Of a stretch of DNA of 64,000 bases, positions 11,355 through 22,082 are shown one piece after another. The notes beneath the pieces are model-generated. The model was not told the origin of the DNA. It searched no databases and worked only from the letters and a program-made list of their open reading frames with translations. The stretch comes from Lepidostoma basale. Taxonomy: Eukaryota > Arthropoda > Insecta > Trichoptera > Lepidostomatidae. The position numbers and the translations under genes were made by a program. Numbering within the stretch: position 1 is the stretch's first letter; every line of letters starts with the position of its first letter. The stretch is from contig JAHDVF020000882.1 in assembly GCA_022606425.2 (NCBI GenBank), forward strand, positions 248,001 to 312,000, given 5' to 3'.

Positions 11355-11637
11355 AGAATCGTTTAGATGGTTTGGATATTTAAAACGAATAGACAAAAAA
11401 AAATGGTTAAAATGTTGTATACAAGTAGTGTGAATAGAAAGAGAAACCGTGGAAGACCAAATTAATCAAATTCTAAAAGGCGGTCACATTCGAAGTCGAA
11501 AAAATCGACGAGCTTGCATGTTACGATGTAGGAATGTAGAGGACGTTCGAGTGGTACGTCTGGGCAGAGTATTATGGCGTTCTATCCTCTTTGCCTATCC
11601 CCCGGTGAAACAGCGTGATAGCTTGTTAGTTAAATAG
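11355..11637 (+). mobile_element. RTE-A LINE 3' fragment
   Basis: The plus strand encodes a decayed WFG-box, then DQINQILKGGHIRSRKNRRA, CMLRCRNVEDVRV and VLWRSILFAYP. It ends at CAGCGTGATAGCTTGTTAGT. It belongs to the TSSVN subfamily. A run of A at 11340 precedes it. Confidence 0.78.
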
Positions 11638-11915
11638 TTATGATAGGGCTATAAAGCTATCCACGAGATCTGCAAGGTGGAGTGAGATGGGGCAGACAAC
11701 GCAGAAGATATTGGAATGCACACGTGCAGAGGATGGATCCCACCAGAATCCCACACGCTGTGGTGCATCAGGTTCTTGCCGGCTGCCGTCCCCCCGGAAG
11801 ACCGCCGAAGAGATGGAGAGATAGCTGGGAGTCAACCTCCCAAGAGTGGCCAGCCTGATTACAGGAACAGACCAAAGGTCTACAAGGAGAAGAAGAAGAT
11901 GAAGAAGAATATATA
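11638..11915 (+). mobile_element. LINE-C C-terminal fragment
   Basis: A frame reads RNRRYWNAHVQRMDPTRIPH, AVVHQVLAGCRPPGRPPKRW and RDSWESTSQEWPA, then a GAAGAAGAAGAAGAT-type tail. This is the last part of a LINE ORF with a GRPPKRWRDSW box, also seen at 23137-23645. It directly follows the end of an RTE-A copy. Confidence 0.75.
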
Positions 11916-12610
11916 ATATGATAGGTAGTAATTATCCAATGTAAAATTAAACGGAAACGAAGAAGAAAAAAAACCTGTCTAAAAAACCTTCAATTATGGT
12001 TCAGTTGCAGTAGGTACAACATCCTTTTTTTAAAGCTGCTGCATCCAGAATAAAAAATAAACGTTGTCCAAAATCCGATAAGAGAGGAAAAATGAAAATT
12101 TGGTTTTATATCAATCTACATAGTAAAAAATCATTACAAATTAATCGAATTTGTTAAGTAGTGGTGATAATATCAAAGAAGGCATATTTTGATAACGATT
12201 AATTTCTCGTTGTTCCAATGTTTTATTTACGAAATTGCTTCTCCCTTACTATCGTAGTCCAATATGTCAATATGTTTACATATATATAAAAAAAATATTG
12301 TAAAGAACTACCCGCTAAAATGAAAAAAATAGATATAAAAAAATTTAAGCACGTTGCCCGTTTACAGAGGATAATTACAAAAGCATTACATCCATATTTC
12401 ATTATCCATAGTCATCATCAATCAAGTCATATGCTCGAATACGTCATCAATTACCATTAGATAGCCAGCGGACATTTAATGGGATAATTATTAACAAAAA
12501 GTTACCACTTTTATTTCAATTTTTTGATGGATTTTCATTGTAACTAATGGAAAAACAATTAAAAAAATTTTTATACACATATGTAGTATATTCCACAAAT
12601 TATTATATCC
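11916..12610. other. Unassigned AT-rich interval
   Basis: No gene or repeat is recognised. Confidence 0.5.
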
Positions 12611-12682
12611 GTCATCATCAGCCGTCTGCCATCCACTGCTGAATGCAGGCTTCCCCCAAAGCCCACCACCGCCCCCTTTGTT
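12611..12682 (-). mobile_element. LINE-F terminal fragment
   Basis: CCATCCACTGCTGAATGCAG is the reverse complement of the RTE-type ORF end also seen at 4118 and 62578. Only the end is preserved. Confidence 0.5.
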
Positions 12683-12872
12683 ATATTACGAGTATACTCG
12701 TATAATTACAATTATTTTCGATCGCTCATTGCTATCTTCAAGTGGCTATCCGTATGAATTTTTTTGTTGATGTATTTTATAGATAACAAGGAAGGTGCAT
12801 CGATGAATGGTGTCACTCTAACTATTGAGCCTAGAACACCTGAAAGTGACCAAACCTATCACTTCAATGGCG

Positions 12873-13433
12873 AGAGAAGAGGATAGAAAAAAAGAAGAAG
12901 GAGGATGGGGGAAGGGAAAGAGAAGTAGAAGAAGAAGGCGAAGAAGAAGAAGAATATGATGACGATGAAGACGAAGACGTAGAATAATTAGAAGAAGTAG
13001 AAGAAGAAGAAGAAGTAGAAGAAGTAGAAGAAGTAGAAGAAGTAGGCGAAGTAGAAGTAGTAGAAGAAGAAGAAGTAGAAGTAGAAGGATAAGAAGAAGT
13101 AGATGTGGAAAAGGAAGACGAAGTGAAGCAGATAAAGAAGACAAATGAGAATAATAATAATAACAATAATAATAATAATAATAATAATAAGAAGTAGAAG
13201 GAGAAAAGAAGTAGATGTAGAAGAGGAAGACGAAGTGAAGCAGATAAAGAAGACAAAGAAGAAGAAGAATAATAATACTAATAATAATAATAAGAAGAAT
13301 AAGTAGAAGTTGAAGGAGAAGAAGAAGTAGATGTAGAAGAGGAAGACGAAATGAAGCAGGTAAAGAAGACAAAGAAGAAGAAGAATAATAAGAAGAAGAA
13401 TAAGAAGAATAAAAAGAAGAAGAAGAAGAAGAA
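12873..13433. repeat. GAA/GTA-rich low-complexity tract
   Basis: This 560-bp stretch is built from GAA, GTA and AAT triplets. A ~110-bp segment (AAGTAGATGTAG..GAAGACGAAG..GCAGATAAAGAAGACAAA) occurs three times at about 13090, 13205 and 13325, so it expanded by segment duplication. Long Ser/Leu reading frames on the minus strand are artefacts of this composition. Confidence 0.92.
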
Positions 13434-13446
13434 ACAGCCTTTTTAA

Positions 13447-13561
13447 AAAACAGATCCGACGATCTGTGACACGGAAATAATGTCTTCTGAGATAATGACG
13501 TCAAACTGTCCCTCCATCTCTTGCGCGGTCGCACCTGGTCCTTCCAGTATCTTCTACTAGA
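13447..13561 (-). mobile_element. LINE-C end fragment
   Basis: The minus strand encodes YWKDQVRPRKRWRDSLTSLS then FPCHRSSDLF, matching the end of the LINE-C copy at 23137 (RPPKRWRDSW..FLCHRSSDL). It lies at the border of the GAA-rich tract, but its 3' end faces TTC rather than GAA, so the tract is not simply its tail. Confidence 0.7.
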
Positions 13562-14233
13562 CAGAGACAGAGACAAGACTGTTTCATAATGAACAAAAGT
13601 GGGGTTCAGAAAGTTCTGACAAAACAGTTTTAAGTGTGGTATTGACGGCATTAAATTTGGAATTAAATTTGAATATCACTATCGGGAAATATTAACAGGT
13701 AAAAAAATTCAGAGATCAGTCGGTGATAAAGGAAGGTATTTTCTCTTCGTGAGGGGGCGCCACCCCAGGCCCGACAGTGGCCCCTAGATTGTTAGGCCGG
13801 GGCGTGCCCGGAATAAACAAGCGGCCCGCATTTGGTAGTAAACGCGCCTGGCCATGCCCGGAATGCCCAAGTGCGGCATAATAGACTAAAACATACAATG
13901 AATAAAACTTCGCTGATGCTTCAAGTGCATGTTCGCGTCCCTAATTGGGTCACTACGATTCCGATTGGCAGGTGAGCCAATTGTGATTTGTCGTTGATTA
14001 AGGAAGCACCCTGTTATTCAATTATACCCATTTTCTCAAAACATTTGTATGTAAGTGGTTTTCGTAGCGTCGTTAAAATGTCTTAAAAGTCGACGATGGA
14101 CATAATTGCGGTGTCCTAAAACACAATAGAAAAAGGATCTTCATTTTCCTTTTTGATTATTATTATTACTATAATTATTATTATTATATTTTTATCATAA
14201 TATGACGGTGTTTAGTATGGCAAATAATATAAG
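13562..14233. other. Unassigned interval with GC-rich patch
   Basis: No gene is supported. Bases 13740-13870 are GC-rich and seem single-copy. The rest is AT-rich. Confidence 0.45.
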
Positions 14234-14560
14234 ATTTCTTCTTCTTTCGGTGCCGTACCAGGTCCCCCCAACGTTGGCGATCACTACAGCAAAGGCATCT
14301 CTATCATGCGCCACTTAGAACAGATTCGGAACTCTTGTTATTCCTGTCCACTCTTTGATGTTCTGCAGCCAGGACAGCTGCCTTCTACCAACTCCCCGAC
14401 GTCCCTCCACTTTAGCCATCAATAACAGTCGAAGGAGGTGGTATTTTTCTCCCCTTAACACATGACCCAAATATGACACCTTTCTAATTTTGTCACTCGA
14501 CAACAGCTCTCTATTGGCTCTGGCTCTCTGTAGTACGTTTGCATTACTGACCCTATGCAT
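14234..14560 (-). mobile_element. LINE-B related fragment
   Basis: The minus strand reads RVSNANVLQRARANRELLSS, DKIRKVSYLGHVLRGEKYHL, LRLLLMAKVEGRRGVGRRQL and SWLQNIKEWTG, ending in a GGTACCTGGTACGGC-like segment and GAAGAAG. This is the C-terminus of an insect LINE with a YLGHVxRG box. It is a truncated copy. The same end recurs near 24440 and 54300. Confidence 0.8.
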
Positions 14561-15548
14561 TTATATATAAATAAATATGATGTTTCCGTAAATTATATGT
14601 GTTCCTAATAAAATATGTCGTCACGAATTGACGTTTTGAATATATTCACAATTTAACTTTAAATAATAATAATAAAGAATTGATATCATTGCACATTGCA
14701 CGTTAATTGAGCAAAACTATTATATAAATTTCATTTGTTTTATTAAATTAAGTTTATGATATATCTATAAAATTATGAATAAATAATGTATTTTTTTTAA
14801 ACAAAACAAGATAAAATTAATTTCATTAAGATAATTTAGAAAAAATGAAAATTGTATAGTTTTAATAACTCTCCATACAACGGAGTGAGTATTGATTGAT
14901 GATATTAGAAAAAGTATAAAATATGATTTTTCATGAAACAAAAATAAATTTAAAATAGATGTATATATGAAAATATTTCGTAAACTTTCATGGTCCCTTC
15001 TGTTTTAATTAGTTCAAAGTGGTATCATTTTTAGCGTTGGCATTTATCATTTTAACATTGTCGAATTTCAGTTTTTTTTTGTAAATGTAATTAAAAAGTC
15101 ATTTTCGGATATAGTTAATAATCGTTTTATAATATTATATAAATGTATTGAAAATAAGAGAAACGGATTTCATTTCTAGCCTTTATGTTGGAATAAAACA
15201 CACCGTTGCCGTAGAGCTTTAGATGTTTGAAGTGTCAGTGCAGGATTGTAAAGCAAACATACGAAGAAAGTGGCTGACATAGGTGGCTGATGTGACCGAA
15301 TCGGTTGCCGCATTGTCACATACTCGTATCTACACCGTCTAGGTACTTGGCTGCTTTACGAGGCAACATATAGTATGTATTATATGCCCGTGTATACATG
15401 AATACAGATATCACATATAAGACATGAAAGTATCATATAAGTATTATATTTAAGATATAAAAGTATCATATAAAAGACAAGAAAGTTTACGAAATCGGTA
15501 TAATTAAGAACTCATCTGTATTAATTAGAACAGCGGTGCGAAAAAAAG
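14561..15548. other. Unassigned interval
   Basis: No gene is supported. The sequence is strongly AT-rich to about 15180. Bases 15180-15370 are less AT-rich and not repeated elsewhere in the window. Confidence 0.45.
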
Positions 15549-15866
15549 TATTGTTAACAAAATAAAGTAAGGATTATTAGTAATATTTAGACACATGGAA
15601 ATAATGTATGAAGAAAAAATGATTAAGAAAGAATATGTGAACAATGTAAATGAAATAAGTAATTGAGGAAGACCAATGAAAACGTGGCAAGATCAGATTA
15701 ATCAAAAAAATAAATATGTCGTACACGTGAGGTGTCGGAGACATCGATGTGCGTTCATGACACGATGTATGAATTACGGGAAAGAAGAGTGAGACCGTTC
15801 ATTATTTTTGCCTACCCCTTCGGATATGCAGAAAGAATGCAGGCCACCCCTTTGGGTAGAAGTTTA
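15549..15866 (+). mobile_element. RTE-A LINE 3' fragment, decayed
   Basis: The ACACATGGAA, GGAAGACCAATGAAAACGTG, CATGACACGATGTATGAAT and CTACCCCTTCGG blocks identify RTE-A. Many indels and stop codons break the frame, and the (TTAG)n tail is lost. Confidence 0.72.
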
Positions 15867-16714
15867 CTATAAATAAAGTGAAAAAATAAATTAGGAAAAT
15901 ATTTAATTTTATTCCACTGTATTACTATAAAAAATGGAATTTAAAGTGAATACATATTTTTTCTTATTATGTACCTTATTGTTATTTAGTTTTCGTATTA
16001 CGATGTCATTTGATGATATAGATCATATGAAAATAGAAGGTTTTTCGATAAATTTTTACAATTTCGGCGTGAAGGGTTTACCATTTTATCGCACCAAAAT
16101 TCTCGTTTTTTTTAAATTGAAAAAAAAAAATCTGAAACTGATACGCTCTGTTAGAGTGATTCCTCCCATAGTGCTGGGATAAGCCGCCTCTCCTTTCATT
16201 AGCGCCCGCAATGAAAACGGGGATGAAAGGCATCCATACGCACGCGATTTGAACGCAGCCTCGAGTGAGGAAAATATACCTAGTGAAATGCACTTTGCAC
16301 GTTGCGCCGCACGTTGATAGACCAGTTTATTTCATGACGTGGTACATACACGTTGTGACATTTCTTGAATTTCTCGATCTGATTTTATGTTATTCGTCAT
16401 TTATTCACGATAAAACTACGATTTAAGCCAAAACATTAATTAAACTTATAACATTTGCACTATATAAATTTAAAACAAACATATTAATTCCATAGTTATG
16501 GATGAATTTAGCAAAGTAATTATTAACTTAACATATATTGTGAGTTAATGGTTGAGGTTTTAATTTTATAAAACTCCATTGTATACTCGTAATTTTTAAA
16601 GAAAACCAAATGACCAAATGAATGAGAAAACCAAATACTGACATCTCTTGATGAAATATTCATTTTAAATAAAACGACGTTTTTTTAAACTACTTCCACT
16701 CGTGTCTTTATTTC
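15867..16714. other. Unassigned interval
   Basis: No gene is supported. A short reading frame at 15934-16182 begins with a hydrophobic stretch, but its composition is what AT-rich DNA gives by chance. Bases 16170-16340 are GC-richer and single-copy in this window. Confidence 0.45.
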
Positions 16715-16775
16715 AACAGCGAATGATTTCACCAGGCTCACTGGCATCGACAGACTGGTGACACTATTGCAAACT
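16715..16775 (-). repeat. H7 dispersed repeat, hammerhead-like
   Basis: On the minus strand the order is CTGTCGA, T, GCCAG, TGAGC, CTGGT, GAAA. The same GCCAG..CTGG hairpin lies at 57400-57450 and 61100-61150. The outer block CACTCGTGTCTTTATTTC also resembles the H5 arm. The hammerhead relation is plausible but decayed. Confidence 0.4.
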
Positions 16776-17480
16776 GAGTCCTTTGTATTCATACAGAATT
16801 TATTTTGTCATGCGTGAAAATTCTCAAAAGAATTGAAATTCACAATTTACAAATTTATGTAAATTGTGAAGTTCAATTATAAAAGTAATATTTTCTCTTT
16901 TCTATTATATAAAAAGAGAATTCATACTAAAATCATGTTTCAGACCTGCTATACTATTGTATTTATTATTAAATTGTAGAAATTAATATTTATTTAATAA
17001 TATTATACCCTTAGACGCTGATAAAATAATTATTATATTATCGCATAATGTGAGCTCTCTGAAATGTTTAGCAGTCGCGATAGGAATATTTTTAGATATG
17101 TTAACTATAATACAAAAACGTCACCAAATAACGACGCTTCGATATAAAATTTTATTAGATGATGGTTCGGACGGTCATCTACCATAATCTTAAGTTTAGA
17201 TATATCTCAGATGGGGATTCTTCTTATTTCGTATCTAGAACGAGTGATTACTGACTGATTACCTTTCCTCAACTCATACGTGTGCAGGTACTTTCTTGGT
17301 GTAATGCCGGGACTTGACGATTTGTTTAGAATCCTTTGGGATAGGTTTCTGTGTCGCTCATTCCCTTGGTTGCAAGTGGCACAATAATGATACAGCCAGC
17401 ACCATTCGTAAGTTTGTTTGTCAAGAGGTAACTTTGCAATTTCCTTTCCTACTGCGTTTATATTATGCATGTATTCTTAT
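16776..17480. other. Unassigned interval
   Basis: AT-rich. A small inverted repeat lies at 16840-16885 (CACAATTTAC / GTAAATTGTG). A minus-strand frame of 87 codons at 17207-17470 has no known motif. Confidence 0.45.
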
Positions 17481-18132
17481 ATAAGAAGTAAATGCGGTGC
17501 GAATGAAGGTGTTATGAACAAAAGGAAGATTTAGAGGGTTTGGACACATGGAAAGAATAAATGAAGAAAGAAAGGTTAAAAAGTACTATTTAAATGGACC
17601 GACGAAAACGTAACACGATCAAATAAATCAAATATTATAAACTGTTAAATTAAAAAAAAACTTTGTTTTATGTATCACAATTGCATTTTTATTTTACGCA
17701 ACAGCTGTTTCTTCAACCCATGTTGACATCAGCAGGTGTTACAATAATATATCAAATGTCAAATTTTCGCGATTTTTCGAACCTTTACACATAAAGGTTC
17801 GAAAAATCGCGAAAATTTGACATTTGATATATTATTGTAACATTTGATGATGTCAACATAGGTTGAAGAAACAGCTGTCAAGTAATATAATAATACAATT
17901 GTAATACATAAAACAAAGTTTTTTTAATTTAACAGATTATAATGTTGAAGTACAATATTATTTCGGCCAAAAATATGGATTATTTAAATCAAATATTGAA
18001 TGTCGGCCAAGTGAGGAGTCCAAGAAATCGACGTGCGAGAGAAGTAGGTATGTCAGGAAAGGAAAGTATGGTAGTTCACTATTTCTGCCTATCCCTTCGG
18101 AGAGATGGCATGATGGTTAGTTAGTTAGTTAA
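17481..18132 (+). mobile_element. RTE-A LINE 3' fragment interrupted by H1
   Basis: The left part at 17481-17636 runs from ATAAGAAGTAAATGCGGTG to the DQINQI codons. The right part at 17985-18132 resumes at the same codons and runs to the conserved end and TTAGTTAGTTAGTTA tail. The 348 bp in between are an H1 palindrome flanked by a 13-bp duplication of RTE-A sequence. RTE-A was thus in place before H1 inserted. Confidence 0.88.
17637..17984. repeat. H1 palindromic element with 13-bp target duplication
   Basis: Two inverted arms each carry an ACAAAGTTT block, CAGCTGTTTC, a TTGACATC hairpin part and a GTTACAATAATATATC block, around a central ATTTTCGCGATTTTTCGAAC inverted pair. Each arm contains a mutated hammerhead-like motif facing outward. 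The flanks TAAATCAAATATT at 17624-17636 and 17985-17997 are identical. The right end is longer than the left, as in target-primed 5' truncation. Confidence 0.85.
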
Positions 18133-18433
18133 GTATGCAGGTTCTTCCTATATGCAGCTATTGCTCAAAATGTCGTCAAAACGGCTAGTTCTCCCGAATC
18201 ACGATTCGATTGATTAATTTAACATTTACTAACCTTCGTAAAACTGAACTTCACGTGAAGAAAGACAAAAAAATAATTTTTTTTCTCTCGGCATCTGAGA
18301 GTTTTTGATAATTGAATTAGACAAATCTCAATAGTAGTAGTAATAATTTTATATACGAGTATAGTTAAAGGAGCCGAATAAATCGAATTCATACATATAT
18401 TATATGTTTAAATATGTGAGGTATGCAAGTCAA

Positions 18434-19182
18434 ATGATTTAATGATGAATGTCGGAAAGTCAAAGGTGATGGTTTTCGAAAGGGAAGAGCAAATGACAGT
18501 TTGTAATATAAGTGTGAACGAAGAGAACTTGGAACAGGTGAGGGAATTTGTGTATTTAGGTAGCATGTTCACAGCAGATGGCCGAACGGATAGTGACGTT
18601 GAAAGAAGGGTTGGTGCGGGTAACAAAGTGAATGGAGCTTTAAAAATAGTTACTGGAAATAATAATTTATCAATGAAAGTGAAAACGGCCGTTCACATTG
18701 GAGTTCTGGTCCCAATCCTAATGTATGGAAGCGAAGCATGGAACTGGATGAAGAAGGATGAGAGCAGAATAAATTCCCCAAGAAGTATGTGTGTAGAACA
18801 ATATACGACATACTCTCAAATGCTGATATAAGAAAGGAATGTAATGTGGAAGAAGGTATTATGAATAAAATTATGAAAGGATCGCTGCGTTGATTCGGAC
18901 ATATGGAACGCATTGATGGAGAAAGAATGGTTAAGAAAGTATACGTTAATGATGTAAATAGGGTACGAAGTCGAGGCAGACCAAGGAAGACGTGGCATGA
19001 CCAAATTAATCAAATTTTAAAGGTTGGTCATGTTAGAAGTCGGAGGAATCGACGTGCGTATATGACTCGTTGTATGAATGTGGAGGAATTAAGAGAGGTT
19101 TGCCAGGATAGAGTAGTGTGGCGGTCCATTCTCTCTGCCTATCCCTGCAAAGAAACGGCGTGATGGTTTGTTTGTTTGTTTG
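18434..19182 (+). mobile_element. RTE-A LINE, longest copy (pseudogene)
   Basis: This is the longest RTE-A copy. It starts at MMNVGKSKVMVFEREEQMTV, then ENLEQVREFVYLGSMFTADG, LVPILMYGSEAWNWMKKDES and on to the usual C-terminus ending ILSAYP. A deletion after 'SRIN' shifts the frame, and TGG in the WFG box has become TGA at about 18892. The tail here is (GTTT)n rather than (TTAG)n. Catalytic RT motifs are absent. Confidence 0.88.
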
Positions 19183-19377
19183 AAACTAAATAAATGAATA
19201 ATTAAAAGTGTTAATTTATTTCAGAATGAGAGTAAGTTTATTAATAAGCAGTATTTACCATTTTTATTTATTTTAAAATTAAAATTATTACAACTGCATC
19301 GCCTAAAAAAAAGCATAATAGTGTACTTTTTATTATTAAAATAAATGATAAGAGGAGATACAAAATTTTGGACCCAC
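19183..19377. other. Unassigned AT-rich spacer
   Basis: No gene or repeat is recognised. Confidence 0.5.
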
Positions 19378-19703
19378 GCTGGAGGATGGGACTTACAGAA
19401 TTAAAATAAACCTTAAACTCGAAGAACTGATTCACGATGAAAGTAGTGAGATTTTTTAAGTCTCAACGCCTTCGGTGGGCTTGCCATGTGGAAAAAATGC
19501 CAGAGGGTAGAACACCACAAATTATATCCAGATGGGTGCCCCGCGAAAGGAGACTAAGAAGCAGATCGAGGAAAAGATGGGCGGATTGCGTGGAAGAAGA
19601 TTTGGAGAAAATGGAAGGAGCTGAGGAATGGAGAGAGATGGCCACAGACAGAAGTCAGTGGAGGACCGTTGTGGAGGAGGCCAAGTCCCACACCGGGATG
19701 TAG
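19378..19703 (+). mobile_element. RTE-like LINE C-terminal fragment
   Basis: The frame from 19437 reads VVRFFKSQRLRWACHVEKMP, EGRTPQIISRWVPRERRLR, SRKRWADCVEEDLEKMEGAE and EWREMATDRSQWRTVVEEAK, ending SHTGM at a stop. This is a complete C-terminal end of a LINE ORF with an RLRWxGHVxxMP box. It differs from RTE-A and LINE-B. The 5' part is missing. Confidence 0.82.
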
Positions 19704-19732
19704 CACCGAGAAATGATTAATAAACAAGTCAA

Positions 19733-19826
19733 ACTGTTTTCGGTTCTGATGTAGAATTCACGTGACAATAAAATAACGATAGGTTAGCTACCTATCATGA
19801 GATGTTAATGAATATAATAGCTAGAA
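19733..19826 (+). repeat. SINE-1 body fragment
   Basis: GATGTAGAATTCACGTGACA then ATAGGTTAGCTACCTATCAT matches the middle of the SINE at 35781-36032. The tRNA head and the 3' tail are missing. Confidence 0.7.
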
Positions 19827-19884
19827 AAAACAGGCCTAAAATATGGCCTAGTAGGCCATATTTGCCACATTGAAATAAGGTATC

Positions 19885-20160
19885 ATAAGTGGGTAATTTC
19901 TTTCCGCGTAACACTTTTAATGAAGGGTGCACCTCCAGGTGCTATATTCAAACCAACCTGTTTACACAATGGTTTCAACATTTCTTGGAACATGTGAAAC
20001 CTACAGAAGAATCTCCCACTTGGCATTTTCTTGATGGCCATACTAGTCACACAAGAAATATTGAATTGATAGATCTTACAATAGAAAATCACGTCCATTT
20101 GCTATCAATTCCTCCACATTCAAGTCACAAAATACACAATTTGCGGCCAATATGCCCCTA
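19885..20160 (+). mobile_element. Pogo/Tigger-like DDE transposase fragment
   Basis: The frame reads FTQWFQHFLEHVKPTEESPT, WHFLDGHTSHTRNIELIDLT, then ENHVHLLSIPPHSSHKIHNL. This is the DDE domain around the second catalytic D (LDGHxSH) and the PPHxSH box of pogo/Tigger-type transposases. N-terminal DNA-binding and first catalytic segments are missing. A frame change is present near 19950. It is a dead remnant. Confidence 0.78.
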
Positions 20161-20317
20161 GGCCATTATACCCACCCACTTTTGGTTTTGGTCAATATTT
20201 TAATTTCAAGAAAACAATTATTTGTATTTAGGTTTTTAAGTTAAATAACGTAAAATGTACAATTATTGATTACTGATAAGTTAAACGACTGAAATAATCA
20301 ATTAATACTGATGGATC

Positions 20318-20966
20318 ACATATCACATGGCGATCCGTCGACTGTATGAAGCGCTGGTTCGTAGTAACTTGGAGTAGTGCTCTATCATTTGGGACCCCAG
20401 AGAGAGAACAGTCATCTTGGAGCTGGCAAGGATCCAGAAACGACTTTTAAGGTATTTATACCTCAGGGAGTATAACTGTTATCCTTTTATTTACCCCTCA
20501 CTGTTTCTCTCAGGAGTGTTGGGTTTCAACACTCTTGAAGCTCGTCGAATGATCTTTCTGGGAAAGCATTTTTTTAAACTGCTATCTGGAGGTGTTTTCA
20601 ATCCAGCAGGGCTGAGAGAGCTAAATCTATACGTTCCCCATAGTTATAGCAGAGCAAGGGGGCATATATTATTTTACGCCCCAAATTGCCGCACAGAGGC
20701 CCTTCGAAGTTCTCCTGTATTGAAGGCGATTCGTCTCTTAAATGAGGTTGCAGAAGAGATAGACCTCTTTGGATGCAATTATTGCGAATTCGTAAATGCC
20801 CTTATGATAAAGGCAGCAAGCAGATAACTGGCTTTTCCTATTCATAAGGTTCTATGTATATTTTCTTTTGATATTCTTTTTTTTCACCCTTTACATCGAT
20901 TTGGCTTGCGCTGTAATGATGTAAGGAGTTTTTTTCAACAAAATAATAATAATAATAATAATAATA
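20318..20966 (+). mobile_element. LINE-D1 (jockey-like) 3' end
   Basis: The ORF part reads AIRRLYEALVRSNLE, a stop, then CSIIWDPRERT and from 20417 MELARIQKRLLRYLYLREY, RRMIFLGKHFFKLLSGGV, ending AASR at 20827. This is the C-terminal region of a jockey-type LINE. A ~110-bp 3' UTR follows, ending GATGTAAGGAG, TTCAAC and an (AAT)n tail. That 3' UTR end is shared with SINE-1. Confidence 0.85.
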
Positions 20967-21446
20967 TTTTGAGTTTTATTATCAAAAAGGCTTATGGTGT
21001 GCCATATTACCCGAAATTACTCTATTTACTTTTAATAATGCTTTCCTTTGATACATTCGAGTGCATGGTTATCCAGTTTTCCTTCCCTCCCGATGGTGCA
21101 GCCATGGCTTTAGGAATTCATTTTCATTCGGAGTGCTATTAATTTGTCCCGGGGTTCGCGGGCCGCTGCACTTGATCCGGCGGCGGCGGCTGCTCGCCCG
21201 CCGTGGGTGTTTTTAATTGCAATACCTCGTACAGTAACAAGGTATCCGCCCTCCAGGGGTAATCTCTACGGTAGCCGGATAATGCTTATGATTGATTGCC
21301 CACTGAACTATAGGTACGTGACAAAGGGGGTGGTTATGAAAATGTGTGTACACATCGAACGCCAATCGATTTTACATAATTTTTTCATTAAATTCGTCCG
21401 TGTTTGGAAATTAATTTGATAAAGACTCTTTTTCTTTCTTGAAAAA
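20967..21446. other. Unassigned interval with GC-rich patch
   Basis: No gene is supported. Bases 21145-21215 are very GC-rich, including a short (CGG)n run, and are single-copy in this window. A regulatory role is possible but unproven. Confidence 0.45.
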
Positions 21447-22070
21447 TGATCAGTTTATCAGTTTATCAGTTTATTTCATTTCATCAATAGACATTACAAA
21501 ATTAATTTTTAAGGCATCTATTGAGAACAGGTAAAATAATATATTGGTAAAATAATAATATACTACCAGAAACGCATGAGAGATGGTTGAACATTAGGAA
21601 GACAGGATACCCTCCAGAATTAAGAGTATTTGCCTTCTGAACGTACTTTCACTGATATGAAAGACGTCGATTTCCGAGGAGACCGCGTTCAGCAGATTGA
21701 TTGCTCTTCCCACCGGTGTCACCAGAGCCAGGTTGGTTCTAGCGGCGGATAGGTAAAACAATCTATGCTGGCGCTGTCGGAGATATCTGTCGGGAACAAA
21801 AAGACCTACACCCTCCAGCACGGCTGAGTTTTCAAAATATCCCCTAATAAGCCTAAAGAAATGGGTTATGAGAAACCCGTCTCTTCGAAGCTGCAGAGAA
21901 TTAGACCCCAACATTCCCAAAAGAAACGCTGTGGGATAGAGCCATGGATAGCTACCATACTCCTTCATGTAGAGATACCTCAGAAATTTTTTCTGAACCC
22001 TCTCCAGCATAAGGGAATATCTCGCCTCGTGCGGACTCCATATCACAGAACCACTTTCGAGTCTGCTCCG
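21447..22070 (-). mobile_element. LINE-D2 (jockey-like) 3' end
   Basis: The minus strand carries an open frame of 150 codons: VIWSPHEARYSLMLERVQKK, FLRYLYMKEYGSYPWLYP, then FVPDRYLRQRQHRLFYLSAA and VGRAINLLNAVSSEIDVFHI, ending at a stop near 21594. The 3' UTR contains TAATGTCTATTGATGAAATG and ends in tandem AAACTGAT octamers. It is one of the better preserved LINE ends, but lacks endonuclease and RT domains. Confidence 0.87.
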
Positions 22071-22082
22071 TATTAAATAATT

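Noticed and set aside
12873..13433. CRISPR-like or protein-coding repeat array
   Set aside because: The units are simple triplets without spacers, in a eukaryotic context.
12818..13651. Minus-strand ORF of 277 codons
   Set aside because: Most of it is a Ser/Leu/Tyr run translated from a triplet microsatellite. Only ~35 codons at its start match a LINE-C end.
15934..16182. 82-codon ORF with a signal-peptide-like start
   Set aside because: Phe/Leu/Lys-rich translation is expected from AT-rich DNA, and no motif, splice signal or homologous copy supports it.
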